From Paraniabella hibiscisoli (GTDB lineage Bacteria; Bacteroidota; Bacteroidia; Chitinophagales; Chitinophagaceae), in contig NZ_JAKWBK010000001.1 of assembly GCF_022512515.1 (NCBI RefSeq), positions 2,790,001-2,854,000 of the forward strand: a stretch of DNA of 64,000 nucleotides, in the 5' to 3' direction. Position numbers and translations under genes: made by a program. The notes under the pieces were generated by a model. It was not told the origin of the DNA and did no database searches. It saw only the letters and a program-made list of their open reading frames with translations. The first letter of the stretch is position 1; the number at the start of each line of letters is the position of its first letter. Positions 1 to 8,630 of the stretch are shown here, one piece after another.

Positions 1-398
1 TAAATAGTTTATAAAGTGATTCGTTTGGAGTTTAAACAGTTAATGTAACCAGAAAATGAATAGTTAACTATCTATCTACAAATCTATAGCACAATAAGAA
101 AAATATATTTACCCTGAGTGCCAATCTTTTTCTTATTTGTGTCAGCAGGTAACTTTGCTGATAGGCCAATGGTATGCATGCCTTTCATTGGTATTGTGTA
201 ATTGTGTGATGGATAGAAGGGCGTCCTTTCTATAAAGTTGCTTTTACCATTGTTCTCTTATCCTATCACCCAGACCATAGCGGGCATGTTCAGTAGGATG
301 AAGTAGAATTTGGATAAAGCGTATATATGAATAGGCTGGTACCTAAAACAATATTTATATAAGCTTTTTTGATCAAGGGATTGCTTTCGAAAAAGAAC
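1..398. other. gene-free stretch at window edge
   Basis: No reading frame here looks coding. The sequence is AT-rich. The only structure I see is a short inverted repeat, CCAATG (166-171) with CATTGG (186-191). The neighbouring gene to the left lies outside the window. Confidence 0.6.
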
Positions 399-427
399 AG
401 CCCCTGCTTTTAAAAAGACAAGGGGCT
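399..427 (-). terminator. rho-independent terminator of rtcB
   Basis: AGCCCCT (399-405) pairs with AGGGGCT (421-427). Read on the minus strand the hairpin is followed by a T-rich run, and it begins 22 bp past the rtcB stop codon. Confidence 0.7.
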
Positions 428-449
428 ATGTGCTTTAGCTTTTTGTTCA

Positions 450-1904
450 TTACTCACCCTCAACAAAATCCTGTTTTTGCGATTTTCGGGTTCTTACCGG
501 AGTGCCATCCATCTTTACGATTTTCGGTGTAAAGCGTCCAACTATATCCACCAGGGATTTTTGGCCTTTCATCACTTCTTCAATATTCTTGTAAGCGAAT
601 GGCGCTTCGTCCAGGCCACCACCTAACAAGGTTACATTGTGTTTTAACAGTTCATCTCTCAGCTGTTTTTCGGTAATGCTTTGCATGGCTTTGGTACGGC
701 TCAATTTTCTACCAGCGCCGTGGGAGGCTGAGTATATAGATGCCGCCTCGCCTTTACCTTTTACAATAAAACCAGGCGCCGTCATGCTACCGGGTATGAT
801 ACCCAGCACATTTTTACCCGCAGGTGTTGCGCCTTTACGATGTACAATAACTTCTTTACCGTTGAGTATTTCTTTCCAGGCAAAATTGTGATGGTTTTCT
901 ACCATTTTCAGTGGCTTTCGGCCTAGTTGCTTTGCTATTTTATCATGAATAATATGATGACATGCCGAAGCATAATCACCTGCCAGGTTCATGGCCAGCC
1001 AGTATTCCTGCCCTTCTGCTTCCGCCATGTCCAGCCAGGCCAGGTTTTTAGCTTCCTGTGGTAAGCGTCTTTTGCTGATCGCTATTTTGGTATAGTGATT
1101 GGCGATATTCGCTCCCAGTCCTCTTGAGCCAGAGTGCGATAATAATCCCAGGTATTTACCTGCAGGTAACTGAAGTATATCATCATTTTCGTCGATGCTC
1201 ACTTCTCCAAATTCCACGAAATGGTTACCGCTACCACTGCTGCCTAATTGTTTCCAGGCGCGGCCGTGCATTTGTTTTAATAATGGCAATAAGCTAAATG
1301 CCTCATGGTCCATCACTTCATGATTGGCTGCTTGTTTAAACTGGGCGCCACTACCAAATAAAGTAGCTTCGTTGATCTCTCTTGCAAAGTAGTGTTCGCG
1401 TTGCACCAATTCCTGCGGATTAATATCAAAAATGCTCAGGCACATCCTGCAACCAATATCCACACCTACGCCATAAGGGATCACAGCATTCTCTGTTGCC
1501 AGTACACCACCAATAGGCAGTCCATAGCCGTGATGTGCGTCAGGCATTAATGCTCCGGCAACCGCAACAGGAAGTTTAGCAGCGGTATACATCTGGTGCA
1601 TCGCGCCTTCTTCAATATGCTCCTGCCCGAAAATATTGAACTGTATGCCTGTCTGATTCAGCGAAATGCCCGCATTTTCTGATTCATCAGGTTGGGGTAA
1701 TAATTGATGTGCAATAGCTCCTAAAATTTCATCCGTACCATAGTCCTGTGGAGAAGCAAGTACTTTACTTAAAACTTCCAGTGCAGTATCCTTACTTTCG
1801 TGTTTGTAGGCTCTTTGCATGATGTTCATTGCGATGGAAATAACAGGCCCCTCAGGATAACCTATATTTCTTAATTCCTTTCCGGTTAAGCTTAATTTGC
1901 TCAT
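450..1904 (-). CDS. rtcB: RtcB family RNA ligase
   Basis: GTP-dependent ligase that joins RNA 2',3'-cyclic-phosphate or 3'-phosphate ends to 5'-OH ends, the type of break left by tRNA-cleaving toxins. The 484-residue frame is intact and has the family landmarks: the metal-binding GVGVDIGCRM block with Cys152, GNHFVEFG near 227-233, HSGSRGLG near 257-264, and SHGAGR with His395 as the predicted guanylylated residue. It starts at ATG 1904, 64 bp after a 21-bp dyad shared with two other genes of the island. A hairpin terminator follows, so it is probably monocistronic. It sits next to two RlaP-type nucleotidyltransferases, a slipin and a WYL regulator, which places it in an inducible RNA-repair locus rather than alone. 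Family assignment is secure; the physiological substrate is not visible from sequence. Confidence 0.97.
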   Translation of the reverse strand: MSKLSLTGKELRNIGYPEGPVISIAMNIMQRAYKHESKDTALEVLSKVLASPQDYGTDEILGAIAHQLLPQPDESENAGISLNQTGIQFNIFGQEHIEEGAMHQMYTAAKLPVAVAGALMPDAHHGYGLPIGGVLATENAVIPYGVGVDIGCRMCLSIFDINPQELVQREHYFAREINEATLFGSGAQFKQAANHEVMDHEAFSLLPLLKQMHGRAWKQLGSSGSGNHFVEFGEVSIDENDDILQLPAGKYLGLLSHSGSRGLGANIANHYTKIAISKRRLPQEAKNLAWLDMAEAEGQEYWLAMNLAGDYASACHHIIHDKIAKQLGRKPLKMVENHHNFAWKEILNGKEVIVHRKGATPAGKNVLGIIPGSMTAPGFIVKGKGEAASIYSASHGAGRKLSRTKAMQSITEKQLRDELLKHNVTLLGGGLDEAPFAYKNIEEVMKGQKSLVDIVGRFTPKIVKMDGTPVRTRKSQKQDFVEGE

Positions 1905-1967
1905 AAAATATTTTTTAAACAGGGTTAGATCCCTGCCTATTGATAATAATGTAAAATTGGAGTATAA

Positions 1968-1988
1968 CTGTGCAATATTTCTGCACAG
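1968..1988. promoter_or_regulatory. 21-bp dyad operator upstream of rtcB
   Basis: Perfect 7+7+7 dyad: CTGTGCA (1968-1974), spacer ATATTTC, TGCACAG (1982-1988). On the minus strand the TTG inside the dyad is followed after 19 nt by TACATTAT, a -33/-7 arrangement close to the Bacteroidota consensus. A bound protein would therefore touch the -33 element. Same dyad at 3940-3960 and 5774-5794. Confidence 0.85.
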
Positions 1989-2151
1989 TAGAAAATTTTT
2001 TTGGCAGTATTAGCTGATGCCGCCGGTGTTGTTCGATATGTAATTATAGTACACGCATAGCGGAGGTTAATACCGCATATTGTATTAGGTAACCCTAAAT
2101 CTTAAAACTTTTTGCGATTTGCCTAGTTATAATATGCTGTTCTGATTTCAA

Positions 2152-3181
2152 TTAATAAGCTATTAATATAAAAAGATCAGGGGTCTCAGGCAACCCAGAC
2201 TCTTCAAATAATCCCGGGAGTTTCATTTGAATAGTATCTGCCTGCTTTAAGAGCGCTTCATATTCAAAATCTCCCTGCTTTACAGCTAAAAGAAAGTCCC
2301 GATCTGGTCTGCGAACATTAATCCGTTGATCTGTTGCTATTTCTTCTGCCATCATCAGCAACCGGAAAACATGCATCATATTTTTGGCGTCATAATTTTT
2401 ACCGTGTTGTTGGTTTTGGGTAAAGCGCGTTTCATTTCTTTTACCCACCCAGTCCCAATATTCTTTATATTTTTTACAATAAGCCGAATACCCGTCTTTA
2501 TTAAAGTAGAGTAGTCCTGCAGGCGTTGCATGGATGTTGATGCTGCTTAATACAATATCATTAGCAATGTCTTTTTAAGAATGCCACTGTAGGAACCGCC
2601 AATGTCATAAAACATCTCATAGCAATCTCTTAAATGCGGCACATGGCGTAAACCGATATGCTCCTGCGCCCAGTTTCGGCGCTCTAAAAATACATGCAAC
2701 GGGAGACTCTGATGATCGGCATATACATGACAAAAATCCAGCACAGATTTTCTTTGTAGTTCAAAGGGTTTGGCCATTTTCTTTTCCAGTCCCCATGCTT
2801 TTTTATTTGAGAAAAAGCATAGTTGGCGAAGGTTTGTTCGCAAAGCCTGGAAAGGAAAACAGAGGACTGTATCCTTTCCATTAAGGGATGCCTGTATAAG
2901 ATACAATCATCGGGTAAGGCTAATAGCTCCAGTATATTTGGGTTGTTTTTAGCTAAAAGTTCTATAAACCGTTTTAATTCAAAATAGACGATGTCGTTTG
3001 TTTCATTGGATACCTGCGGTATATAGTCTAATGAGTAAAACAGGTCTTTGGGTAATATGAAAACACCCTTTATGTCGGTGTCGGAAGAAGCCGTATCGAG
3101 CCCGTAGGCCCGGCTTCCCACGATGCCTTCAAAAATAAGCCAGCCATTTTCTTTAACTGTTTCTATGGTGATGGTCTGCAT
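2152..3181 (-). CDS. RlaP-type nucleotidyltransferase (copy 1), frameshifted
   Basis: DNA polymerase beta superfamily nucleotidyltransferase of the COG3541/RlaP type, a family known to travel with RNA-repair genes. The N-terminal part begins MQTITIETVK and carries GSRAYGLDTASSDTD, whose two Asp residues are the expected metal ligands. The frame changes near 2775 and again in the T5 run near 2573, but the three pieces join smoothly into about 343 residues, ending with the family-typical KNMMHVFRLLMMA helix and a hydrophobic C-terminus. The start overlaps the 3' end of the upstream RlaP copy by 29 bp, so the two are translationally coupled. The lesions look like sequencing indels. Likely job: adding or trimming nucleotides at damaged RNA ends before RtcB sealing (inference). 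Confidence 0.85.
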
Positions 3182-3919
3182 ATACTGTTTTTAAAAAATA
3201 ATCATTTAAAGTATCCATGCCCGGTTTATTGATCTTCAGAGAAGCTTTCGCAGATTCCAGCCGGGTAAAAGCATCTGCAATCCATTCCTTCAGGTTGTGG
3301 TTCCAGCGGTGCCTGTAGCTTTCGGGTTGGGTACTTTTCACTGTTATAAGTTCTCTTATAGATGAATTTATATCTTCCTGGTTGTACTTCATCAATCCTG
3401 CTATATCCATAGGCAGTACACTATTATCATGTATGATCCAGTTACAGGATAATAGAGAGCGTAACAAATAAAACAAGGCCTTTAATTTACAGTCAGGCTG
3501 TTCTTTTATTTCTGCCCAAAACTTCATCGCTAAAGAATGGTGATGAAAAAGACCGCTATCGGGTTATAGTATCCTGCTATCAGTTGTTTAAAATCAGCTT
3601 TGAAACCGGGCGCTTCCCAGTATACAATGGGCGACTGAAAGCGCTCTATCAAAGGCACGTTTGACCTGTTAAGCAGCAACAAACTCTTTTTCAGATCCCA
3701 TCCGGTTGCATCCAGATCTCCGTCCATTATCTCAATGCTATCTTTATGTTTATTGAGAGATAGATACCAGCTGGTATCGTGCCGGTATATAAACCGTACG
3801 TCGTAGTCGCTGTCGGGAGAAGGGAATCCCCAGGCCCGGCTACCCGTTTCGCAGGCATATAACAGCTGTATATTTTTAATTGCTGCTATCTCTTTTAATT
3901 TTTTCTGTATGTCTTTCAT
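3153..3919 (-). CDS. RlaP-type nucleotidyltransferase (copy 2), frameshifted
   Basis: Second member of the same polymerase-beta-like family but clearly divergent from its neighbour: here the catalytic block reads GSRAWGFPSPDSDYD. I chose ATG 3919 (MKDIQKK) because family members begin shortly before the ACETGSRAW motif; a longer in-frame start at 3958 would lie inside the operator dyad. One frame change near 3530 separates the N-terminal catalytic part from an alpha-helical C-terminal part (KALFYLLRSLLSCNWI), giving about 255 residues. It heads a two-gene unit with RlaP copy 1, directly behind the second 21-bp dyad. Two different RlaP enzymes suggest two end-processing activities, or a heteromer. 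Confidence 0.85.
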
Positions 3920-3939
3920 AAAATAAAGGTGAGCTATAT

Positions 3940-3960
3940 CTGTGCAATAGTTTTGCACAG
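3940..3960. promoter_or_regulatory. 21-bp dyad operator upstream of the RlaP pair
   Basis: Perfect dyad CTGTGCA (3940-3946), 7-nt spacer, TGCACAG (3954-3960), with the same spacing as the site before rtcB. On the minus strand its TTG lies 19 nt before TATTTTAT, which abuts the start codon at 3919, so the transcript would have almost no leader. Confidence 0.85.
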
Positions 3961-4061
3961 GTTTATTTTTTTTAATGAATAGTTCTGGACTTGATATTGA
4001 TCTGGATGCACAAATAAAAAATAATAGAAAAACATCCGATACTGTTGCATCGGATGTTACG

Positions 4062-5162
4062 CTATTTCTGAGCTACAAAAATCTGCTTTAGTTGCTCCAG
4101 CAAAGCTCCATTGCCGTTTACACTGATATTGCTGATCTTATCGGCAATTTTTTCAACGTATTCCAGTTCTTTCAGTTTCCACAATATTGCATTTTCTTCC
4201 ATCAACTTTGCTGTGTTCAGCAGGCTCCTGGTGCTGGCGGTTTCTTCCCTCCTGGTAATGGTATTGGCCTGTGCTTTCTTCTCGGCTACCAGTACCTGGT
4301 TCATGATCTCCTTCACATCTCCGGGCAGGATAATATCCCTGATGCCGAAGCTTAGCACTTCAACGCCCAGCGCGGATGCTTGTTGCGCAACAGCGTTCAT
4401 TACAAAAGCGCTGATGGTATCTTTCTTTTCGAGCAGCTCATCAAAGCCATAACCAGAAACATATTCGCGCAATGCCAGCTGTAGCGCTATATACAGCTGT
4501 TTGTCATAGTCTTTGTTTTGCAGGACGGCTTTCTCGATATCTACCACCCTGAACTGCGCCCAGGCATTAATACGCAAAGCTGCTTTGTCTCTTGTAAGAA
4601 TTTCCTGCCCGTTGATCTCAATTTGCTGTTGCCGGGTATCTACTCTGGCAATAAATACGGCAGTGGCATTTTTCCACCAGTAATAAATACCGCTCTCAAG
4701 CATACTATTGTACTTGCCGTCCACAAATAATACCGCTTTTTCAAAGTTTTCGACTGTTACCGTCCTTACAAAAGGGGCAAGTAGTGAGTGCTGCAACAGG
4801 CTCTTATCAACCGTATCCGGAAGATCTAAAGCTGCGGTATTCACTTTTATAAAGCTATAGTTAATGGCAATTGTTTTCCAGAAAGCATACTCGCCGGCTT
4901 TCAGAACAGCTTTCAATAAACCGTTCTCAAATTGCAATACCAGTTCCTGATCGTTTACTGTAAATACCTCCAGCATTGCCGCCAGTTCACTATCCTGTAT
5001 CAAAAGGTTTAATGCGATAGGGGACGTGAAAGCACCTTGCTTATTGTAGATGGTGACGGTTTCATTCCATAGCCAATAAGAACCCTCTGTGATCAGGCGT
5101 TGGTACACGCCGTTCCTGAACACAAGGCCGGTTTGGTAGGCGTTTATTTTTACCCTTTTCAT
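4062..5162 (-). CDS. slipin family protein (SPFH domain)
   Basis: Intact 366-residue frame. SPFH/band-7 proteins form membrane-associated oligomeric scaffolds; slipins of this type recur in bacterial rtcB neighbourhoods. Two band-7-like segments can be seen: an N-terminal part (MKRVKINAYQTGLVFRNG, ending near residue 110), and a second, canonical part with an FVDGKYNSMLESGIYYWW block and VDTRQQQIEINGQEILTRD, then the usual LGVEVLSFGIRDIILPGDVKE and a helical coiled tail rich in Glu, Ala and Lys. No N-terminal transmembrane helix is apparent, so membrane contact would be peripheral or via the repeats. Upstream, on the same strand, lies a 180-bp cluster of tRNA-like sequence and then the operator at 5774-5794, so these may form one transcript. 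Role in RNA repair is inferred from context only. Confidence 0.88.
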   Translation of the reverse strand: MKRVKINAYQTGLVFRNGVYQRLITEGSYWLWNETVTIYNKQGAFTSPIALNLLIQDSELAAMLEVFTVNDQELVLQFENGLLKAVLKAGEYAFWKTIAINYSFIKVNTAALDLPDTVDKSLLQHSLLAPFVRTVTVENFEKAVLFVDGKYNSMLESGIYYWWKNATAVFIARVDTRQQQIEINGQEILTRDKAALRINAWAQFRVVDIEKAVLQNKDYDKQLYIALQLALREYVSGYGFDELLEKKDTISAFVMNAVAQQASALGVEVLSFGIRDIILPGDVKEIMNQVLVAEKKAQANTITRREETASTRSLLNTAKLMEENAILWKLKELEYVEKIADKISNISVNGNGALLEQLKQIFVAQK

Positions 5163-5243
5163 AATATATATTGTTTTTGGTTTTAAAAATTACTAATCAG
5201 TAGGCATTCCGGGCGGCAACCGACCGCGGCGGAGAAAAGTGAG

Positions 5244-5255
5244 CTGACATGTCAG
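5244..5255. promoter_or_regulatory. 12-bp perfect palindrome in slipin leader
   Basis: CTGACATGTCAG, 82 bp upstream of the slipin start. It differs from the 21-bp island dyad, so if functional it belongs to another regulator or is an RNA fold between the tRNA-like cluster and the slipin. Confidence 0.35.
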
Positions 5256-5450
5256 ATCATCTGGTTTTCAAAGCCCTATAACAGGAGTATTGTTACAGGA
5301 CCATTGAAAAAGCACATGCCTTTCAGGGGCAGGTCATCTTATCTGCAGGCTTTGGCACGGTGGTGGCATTAAATTCTGATTGGAAAAATAGCCTCCGGCC
5401 GCCCGGCGCTTTACTGAACGCATTTATTAAGCAGTGCGTGCCGCTGGTTT

Positions 5451-5490
5451 CCAGATTTTCAGTCTGATGTTCTACCGTTGAACAATCCGA
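5451..5490 (-). ncRNA. tRNA-Phe-like D arm and anticodon arm
   Basis: Minus-strand sequence contains a D-arm-like hairpin (GTTC/GAAC ends, 5469-5483) directly followed by an anticodon arm (5451-5467) with stem TCAGA/TCTGG and the loop CTGAAAA, which would place GAA (Phe) at positions 34-36. No convincing acceptor stem or T arm follows, so this is not a complete tRNA. It is the 3'-most of three tRNA-like modules in tandem. Confidence 0.55.
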
Positions 5491-5560
5491 GCATATCGGA
5501 GCGGGATTCGAACCCGCATAAAGTCTGTTGCTCTACCCGGCTGAGCTATTTCGCGTATGA
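5489..5560 (-). ncRNA. tRNA-like module lacking a full anticodon arm
   Basis: On the minus strand a canonical D arm (AGCTCAGCCGGGTAGAGC, 5530-5547) is followed, after only about 12 nt, by a perfect T arm (GCGGGTTCGAATCCCGC, 5501-5517). The space left is too short for a normal anticodon arm, and the acceptor halves match only partly. It resembles a tRNA with the anticodon region deleted: a tRNA-mimic RNA, or a decayed gene. Confidence 0.6.
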
Positions 5561-5619
5561 GACGAAAAGGGGATTCGAACCCCTGACCCACAGGTCCTGG
5601 TGCTAAGCTTCGCGTATCC
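5561..5619 (-). ncRNA. tRNA-like module with perfect T arm
   Basis: Minus strand: a perfect T arm (AGGGGTTCGAATCCCCT, 5568-5584) followed by TTTCGTC, which would be the 3' acceptor strand. The 5' side shows a D-arm remnant and a short hairpin GACC-TGTG-GGTC that could be a shrunken anticodon arm. The 5' acceptor-like string ATACGCGAA recurs at the start of the next module, hinting at tandem duplication. Not a standard tRNA. Confidence 0.55.
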
Positions 5620-5773
5620 ATAACAGCATACAAAACGTTACTACGCCTGCACTGTGCTGCCTGCTATACAGCTACCTGGTTTATGTACACCGGAGCTATA
5701 GCTGGTTTTGCCTTGCGGCAATATGTTGATCAAAGAACTTTTTCTGTTTTGCTAAACAAAGATTTGTACAGTT

Positions 5774-5794
5774 CTGTGCAATCATTTTGCATAG
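5774..5794. promoter_or_regulatory. 21-bp dyad operator between WYL gene and tRNA-like/slipin unit
   Basis: CTGTGCA (5774-5780), 7-nt spacer, TGCATAG (5788-5794): the island dyad with one mismatch. It lies in the divergent region, so one bound protein could control both the WYL gene on the right and the tRNA-like/slipin transcript on the left. Confidence 0.82.
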
Positions 5795-5816
5795 TAAAAA
5801 TTATTTTATATTTTTC
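5786..5816 (+). promoter_or_regulatory. promoter of WYL regulator gene
   Basis: TTTG (5786-5789), exactly 19 nt, then TATTTTTC (5809-5816), against the Bacteroidota consensus TTTG-N19-TAnnTTTG. The -33 element lies inside the right half of the operator, the expected geometry for autoregulation. The start codon is only 11 bp beyond the -7 box. Confidence 0.7.
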
Positions 5817-5827
5817 TTGAAAAAAAT

Positions 5828-6851
5828 ATGCCCGTTAATAGAAATGCTTTGATCCGTTACCGAACGATCGATAAATGCCTGCAGAATCGCCGTCGTAAAT
5901 GGACCATCGAAAACCTGATGGATGCCTGCTCTGATGCGTTATATGAATACGAAGGCATTGATAAGCCAATTAGTTTACGCACCATACGTATGGACCTTAA
6001 CGCGATGCGAAGTGATAAACTAGGATACAATGCCCCGATTGTCGTGACCGATAAAAAGTATTACACATATGAAGATCCGGACTATGCTATTACCGACATT
6101 CCGCTTACCGCACAGGATCTTGGTGTGTTACAGGAAATATCCCAATTGCTCCGCCAGTTCAAGGGGTTCAGCCATTTTAATGAAATGAATGAGATGCTTT
6201 TTAAACTGGAAGACAAGATCTACAGCGAGCATCACGATCAGCATGCTGTTATCGATTTCGAAAAAATGAACAACTCACTGGTATCGACTGGCTGGACCCG
6301 CTGCATAAAGCGATCCAGAATAAACAAACATTAAAGCTCACCTATCAATCCTTCAAAGCCCGGCAGGCGGCAGATATAATACTCTATCCCTATTTGTTAA
6401 AAGAGTATCGTAACCGCTGGTTCCTGCTGGCCATGAACCGGAAAGGCAAGGAGATTGCCACTTTTGCCTTAGACAGGATGCAGGCCGTTACGGTACTACC
6501 TGATGAGCCTTATCGTTTGCATCGTAGCTTTCATCCACAGGACTACTTTAAAGATATTGTTGGCGTAACCCGCAACATAGGAGACAGCCCGGTAGAAATT
6601 TTGTTTTTGGCCAATACCGTTCAGGCGCCTTATATTCAAACCAAGCCTATTCATCCCTCTCAAACCATTGTGGAGCAAACCAGTGCAGGAACTACCTTCT
6701 GCATTACCGTTATTCCCAATTTTGAACTGGAGCGCGAGTTAATCGGCTTCGGCGAAGGCCTTACCGTTCTTGCTCCGCGTTTTTTGTTCAGCGGATCAAA
6801 CGCAAAGTAAGATTGCTGTACGACAACTATTTTGGAGAAGTCAACGAATGA
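5828..6851 (+). CDS. WYL-domain transcriptional regulator, frameshifted
   Basis: Predicted DNA-binding regulator of about 340 residues. The N-terminal winged-helix part (LIRYRTIDKCLQNRRRKWTI to SLRTIRMDLNAM) is followed by a linker and the WYL ligand-sensing domain (KLTYQSF, YPYLLKEYRNRWFLLA) and the C-terminal WCX extension (FELERELIGFGEGLTVLAP). The frame changes near 6285 and near 6790; the pieces join into a normal-length WYL protein ending at TGA 6851. WYL domains are known to bind nucleic acid or nucleotide ligands in several regulators, so a regulator that senses RNA damage products and controls the rtcB island is a reasonable inference. It is preceded by the same dyad that precedes rtcB and the RlaP pair. 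Confidence 0.88.
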
Positions 6852-6871
6852 CCGGCTGGCTAGATCAAAAT

Positions 6872-7035
6872 GCCACGAATGCACAAATACACTGGAAAAA
6901 CATTAACAATCATAATAAAAGAATCCTCATCTGGGTTATCTAAATTATTAAATAGATGATTGCCGCAAAGATTTGAAAAAGCTCCGACCTTGTCGTTGGA
7001 AAGCAGTTTAAAAATCACATTCGTGCATTCGTGGC
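6872..7035. repeat. MITE-like element with 13-bp terminal inverted repeats
   Basis: GCCACGAATGCAC (6872-6884) is repeated in inverse orientation at 7023-7035, with similarity extending a few bases further inward. The 164-bp AT-rich interior has no coding frame. It lies between the convergent WYL and AAA genes, a typical resting place for small non-autonomous repeats. No target-site duplication is obvious. Confidence 0.55.
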
Positions 7036-7084
7036 TCTTAATCAACGCCGCGTTGTCATATCTTTAATTATGCTGTTGATCCAC

Positions 7085-8138
7085 TCATTCTAAACCCAAT
7101 GATCTTTTTTCTTCGACTGGCTCCGTAACAATATGCTGATTGGCGATCTCTGCAATGGTCATAGGTTCATTGATCAATGTATCAAACCCCAGGTGCTTGC
7201 TTAATGCCTGCGCCTTATTTATGCCCAACTTGCTAAATTCGTATTGAGCGATCAGTCTTCCTTTTCGTAGCAGCGCATTATCGATCATGGTCAAAGCGCT
7301 GTTAAACGTACAAATAAGCTGAACATTGAGGAAATCAGCCAATAGCCCGTCAGATATATTCAATAGATTGGATACGGAAGAGCTGCTGCTGTATTTTCTA
7401 TCCATAATAATATTTTCTGCGTCCTCTATTATTAGCACTGAGTTGGGATTGTCGATCAATAGCTCTATAAAATCGGGATTCATCAGGTTGCCTGCAACTC
7501 CGGGAGATAAAAACAATACCCTTTTTTCAGCTTTCCAACCAGGTTGCGGAGATAGGTCGTCTTCCCCGTTCCGGGCAATCCGTGTAATAAAACAATGCCC
7601 TTGTCATTCTTGTTTCTTAATCTTTTTTGGATTAAAGCATCTGTTTCTAAAAAATCCTGCTCGTAGAACAAATTCAGATCCAGCCGCGACCTCTTTATTT
7701 CCATGCCTTTTAATTCGAGTCCCCTGTTGTTGGCTACTACCAAATTAATTTCAAGTGGTTGCCTGCGTTGTTTCTGCTTGTTAACAGAAGCCAGCATAGA
7801 AAAGCGGTGAACCATTTCCGACTGTTTGCCATTGTCGTATACATAGGCATAGTCTTCATCCAGCTCTATAATACATTGGTTTTTACAAACGATAATCTTC
7901 CGGTCATGAGTAAAGTTTTTTTCTGTGTATTAAAGTCGCTTTTTTCAAAAACATAAGCAATTTCGTGCTGCCATTCCTTGCTTATCTGGTCAAATAATTT
8001 TTCACCGTTGATGTTGTTGAAATAGTATTGATTAGGTATGATGCCATAAAGCTGTGTGTACAGCGCAGGCACTTCCACATAATAGTTGTTAAAGATGACT
8101 CCTGTATTCAGTATCCTGTTATCGAAAATATTTTCCAT
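7085..8138 (-). CDS. AAA family ATPase (BCS1-like), frameshifted
   Basis: About 350 residues. An N-terminal domain of unknown kind (MENIFDNRIL onward) precedes an AAA module with Walker A GLPGTGKT, Walker B VLIIEDAENI, a polar sensor-1 segment (LICTFNS) and the arginine-bearing RKGRLIAQYEF. This order resembles BCS1-like/single-AAA ATPases. Frame changes near 7860 and 7520 interrupt it. ATG 8138 follows the YkuK-like stop directly (TAAAATG), so it is the last gene of a three-gene unit. A remodelling or unfolding role on RNA or RNP substrates is an inference from its position in the RNA-repair island. Confidence 0.82.
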
Positions 8139-8139
8139 T

Positions 8140-8619
8140 TTATTGTACAATTTTATTGGCGCAACTGGTGCTGGCAAACGCATTTGGTTTTGCACGGAAT
8201 GTAAAACCCTGTCCTGCTATATAGCCCATTGCTTCCTTTAACGCATCATTGCTTTTAAAGGCCGGATCGGTATTGATGTCGGCATGTACTTCTAACGCTG
8301 TGTTGAACGCCGTGAACACGTCACACAGATCAAAAGCAGTCTGCATACTTTTCATAACTTCAGATAGCATGCGTTCCTTAATGCTCATTTTGTAGCTGAT
8401 CTTTTCAGAGCGAATGAACATGAATCCGCCTTTGCCTTTTCTTATAAATACAATTACAGTGGCAAAGTTGACCTCGGTCCCCTTAACCTGGCTGTCTGTA
8501 CCTATACATACTTTTATTTCATGGCCGGCGGCTGTTTCCAGCGCCAGCCGGCTCCTCACAGCTTCTTTAATAGAAAGCTGCAATCTCGTTCCGTTTAACG
8601 TGCGCCATTGCTGTTTCAT
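8140..8619 (-). CDS. YkuK-like (DUF458) RNase H-fold protein
   Basis: Intact frame of 159 residues from ATG 8619 (MKQQWRTLNG); a longer start at 8664 would overlap the upstream gene by 34 bp, so I prefer the shorter one. The segment VCIGTDSQVKGTEVNFATVIVFIRKGKGG is typical of the YkuK/DUF458 family, which has the RNase H fold, with Asp in GTDSQ as first candidate metal ligand and a later HADINTDP block as the second. Catalytic activity has not been established for most of this family. It sits between an uncharacterised basic protein and an AAA ATPase with spacings of 11 and 0 bp, so the three are probably one complex or pathway, possibly RNA processing. Confidence 0.82.
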   Translation of the reverse strand: MKQQWRTLNGTRLQLSIKEAVRSRLALETAAGHEIKVCIGTDSQVKGTEVNFATVIVFIRKGKGGFMFIRSEKISYKMSIKERMLSEVMKSMQTAFDLCDVFTAFNTALEVHADINTDPAFKSNDALKEAMGYIAGQGFTFRAKPNAFASTSCANKIVQ

Positions 8620-8630
8620 GTTTTTTAGTA

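Noticed and set aside
5451..5619. Three complete tRNA genes
   Set aside because: None has all four arms with matching acceptor strands; at best tRNA-like, unless indels have damaged them.
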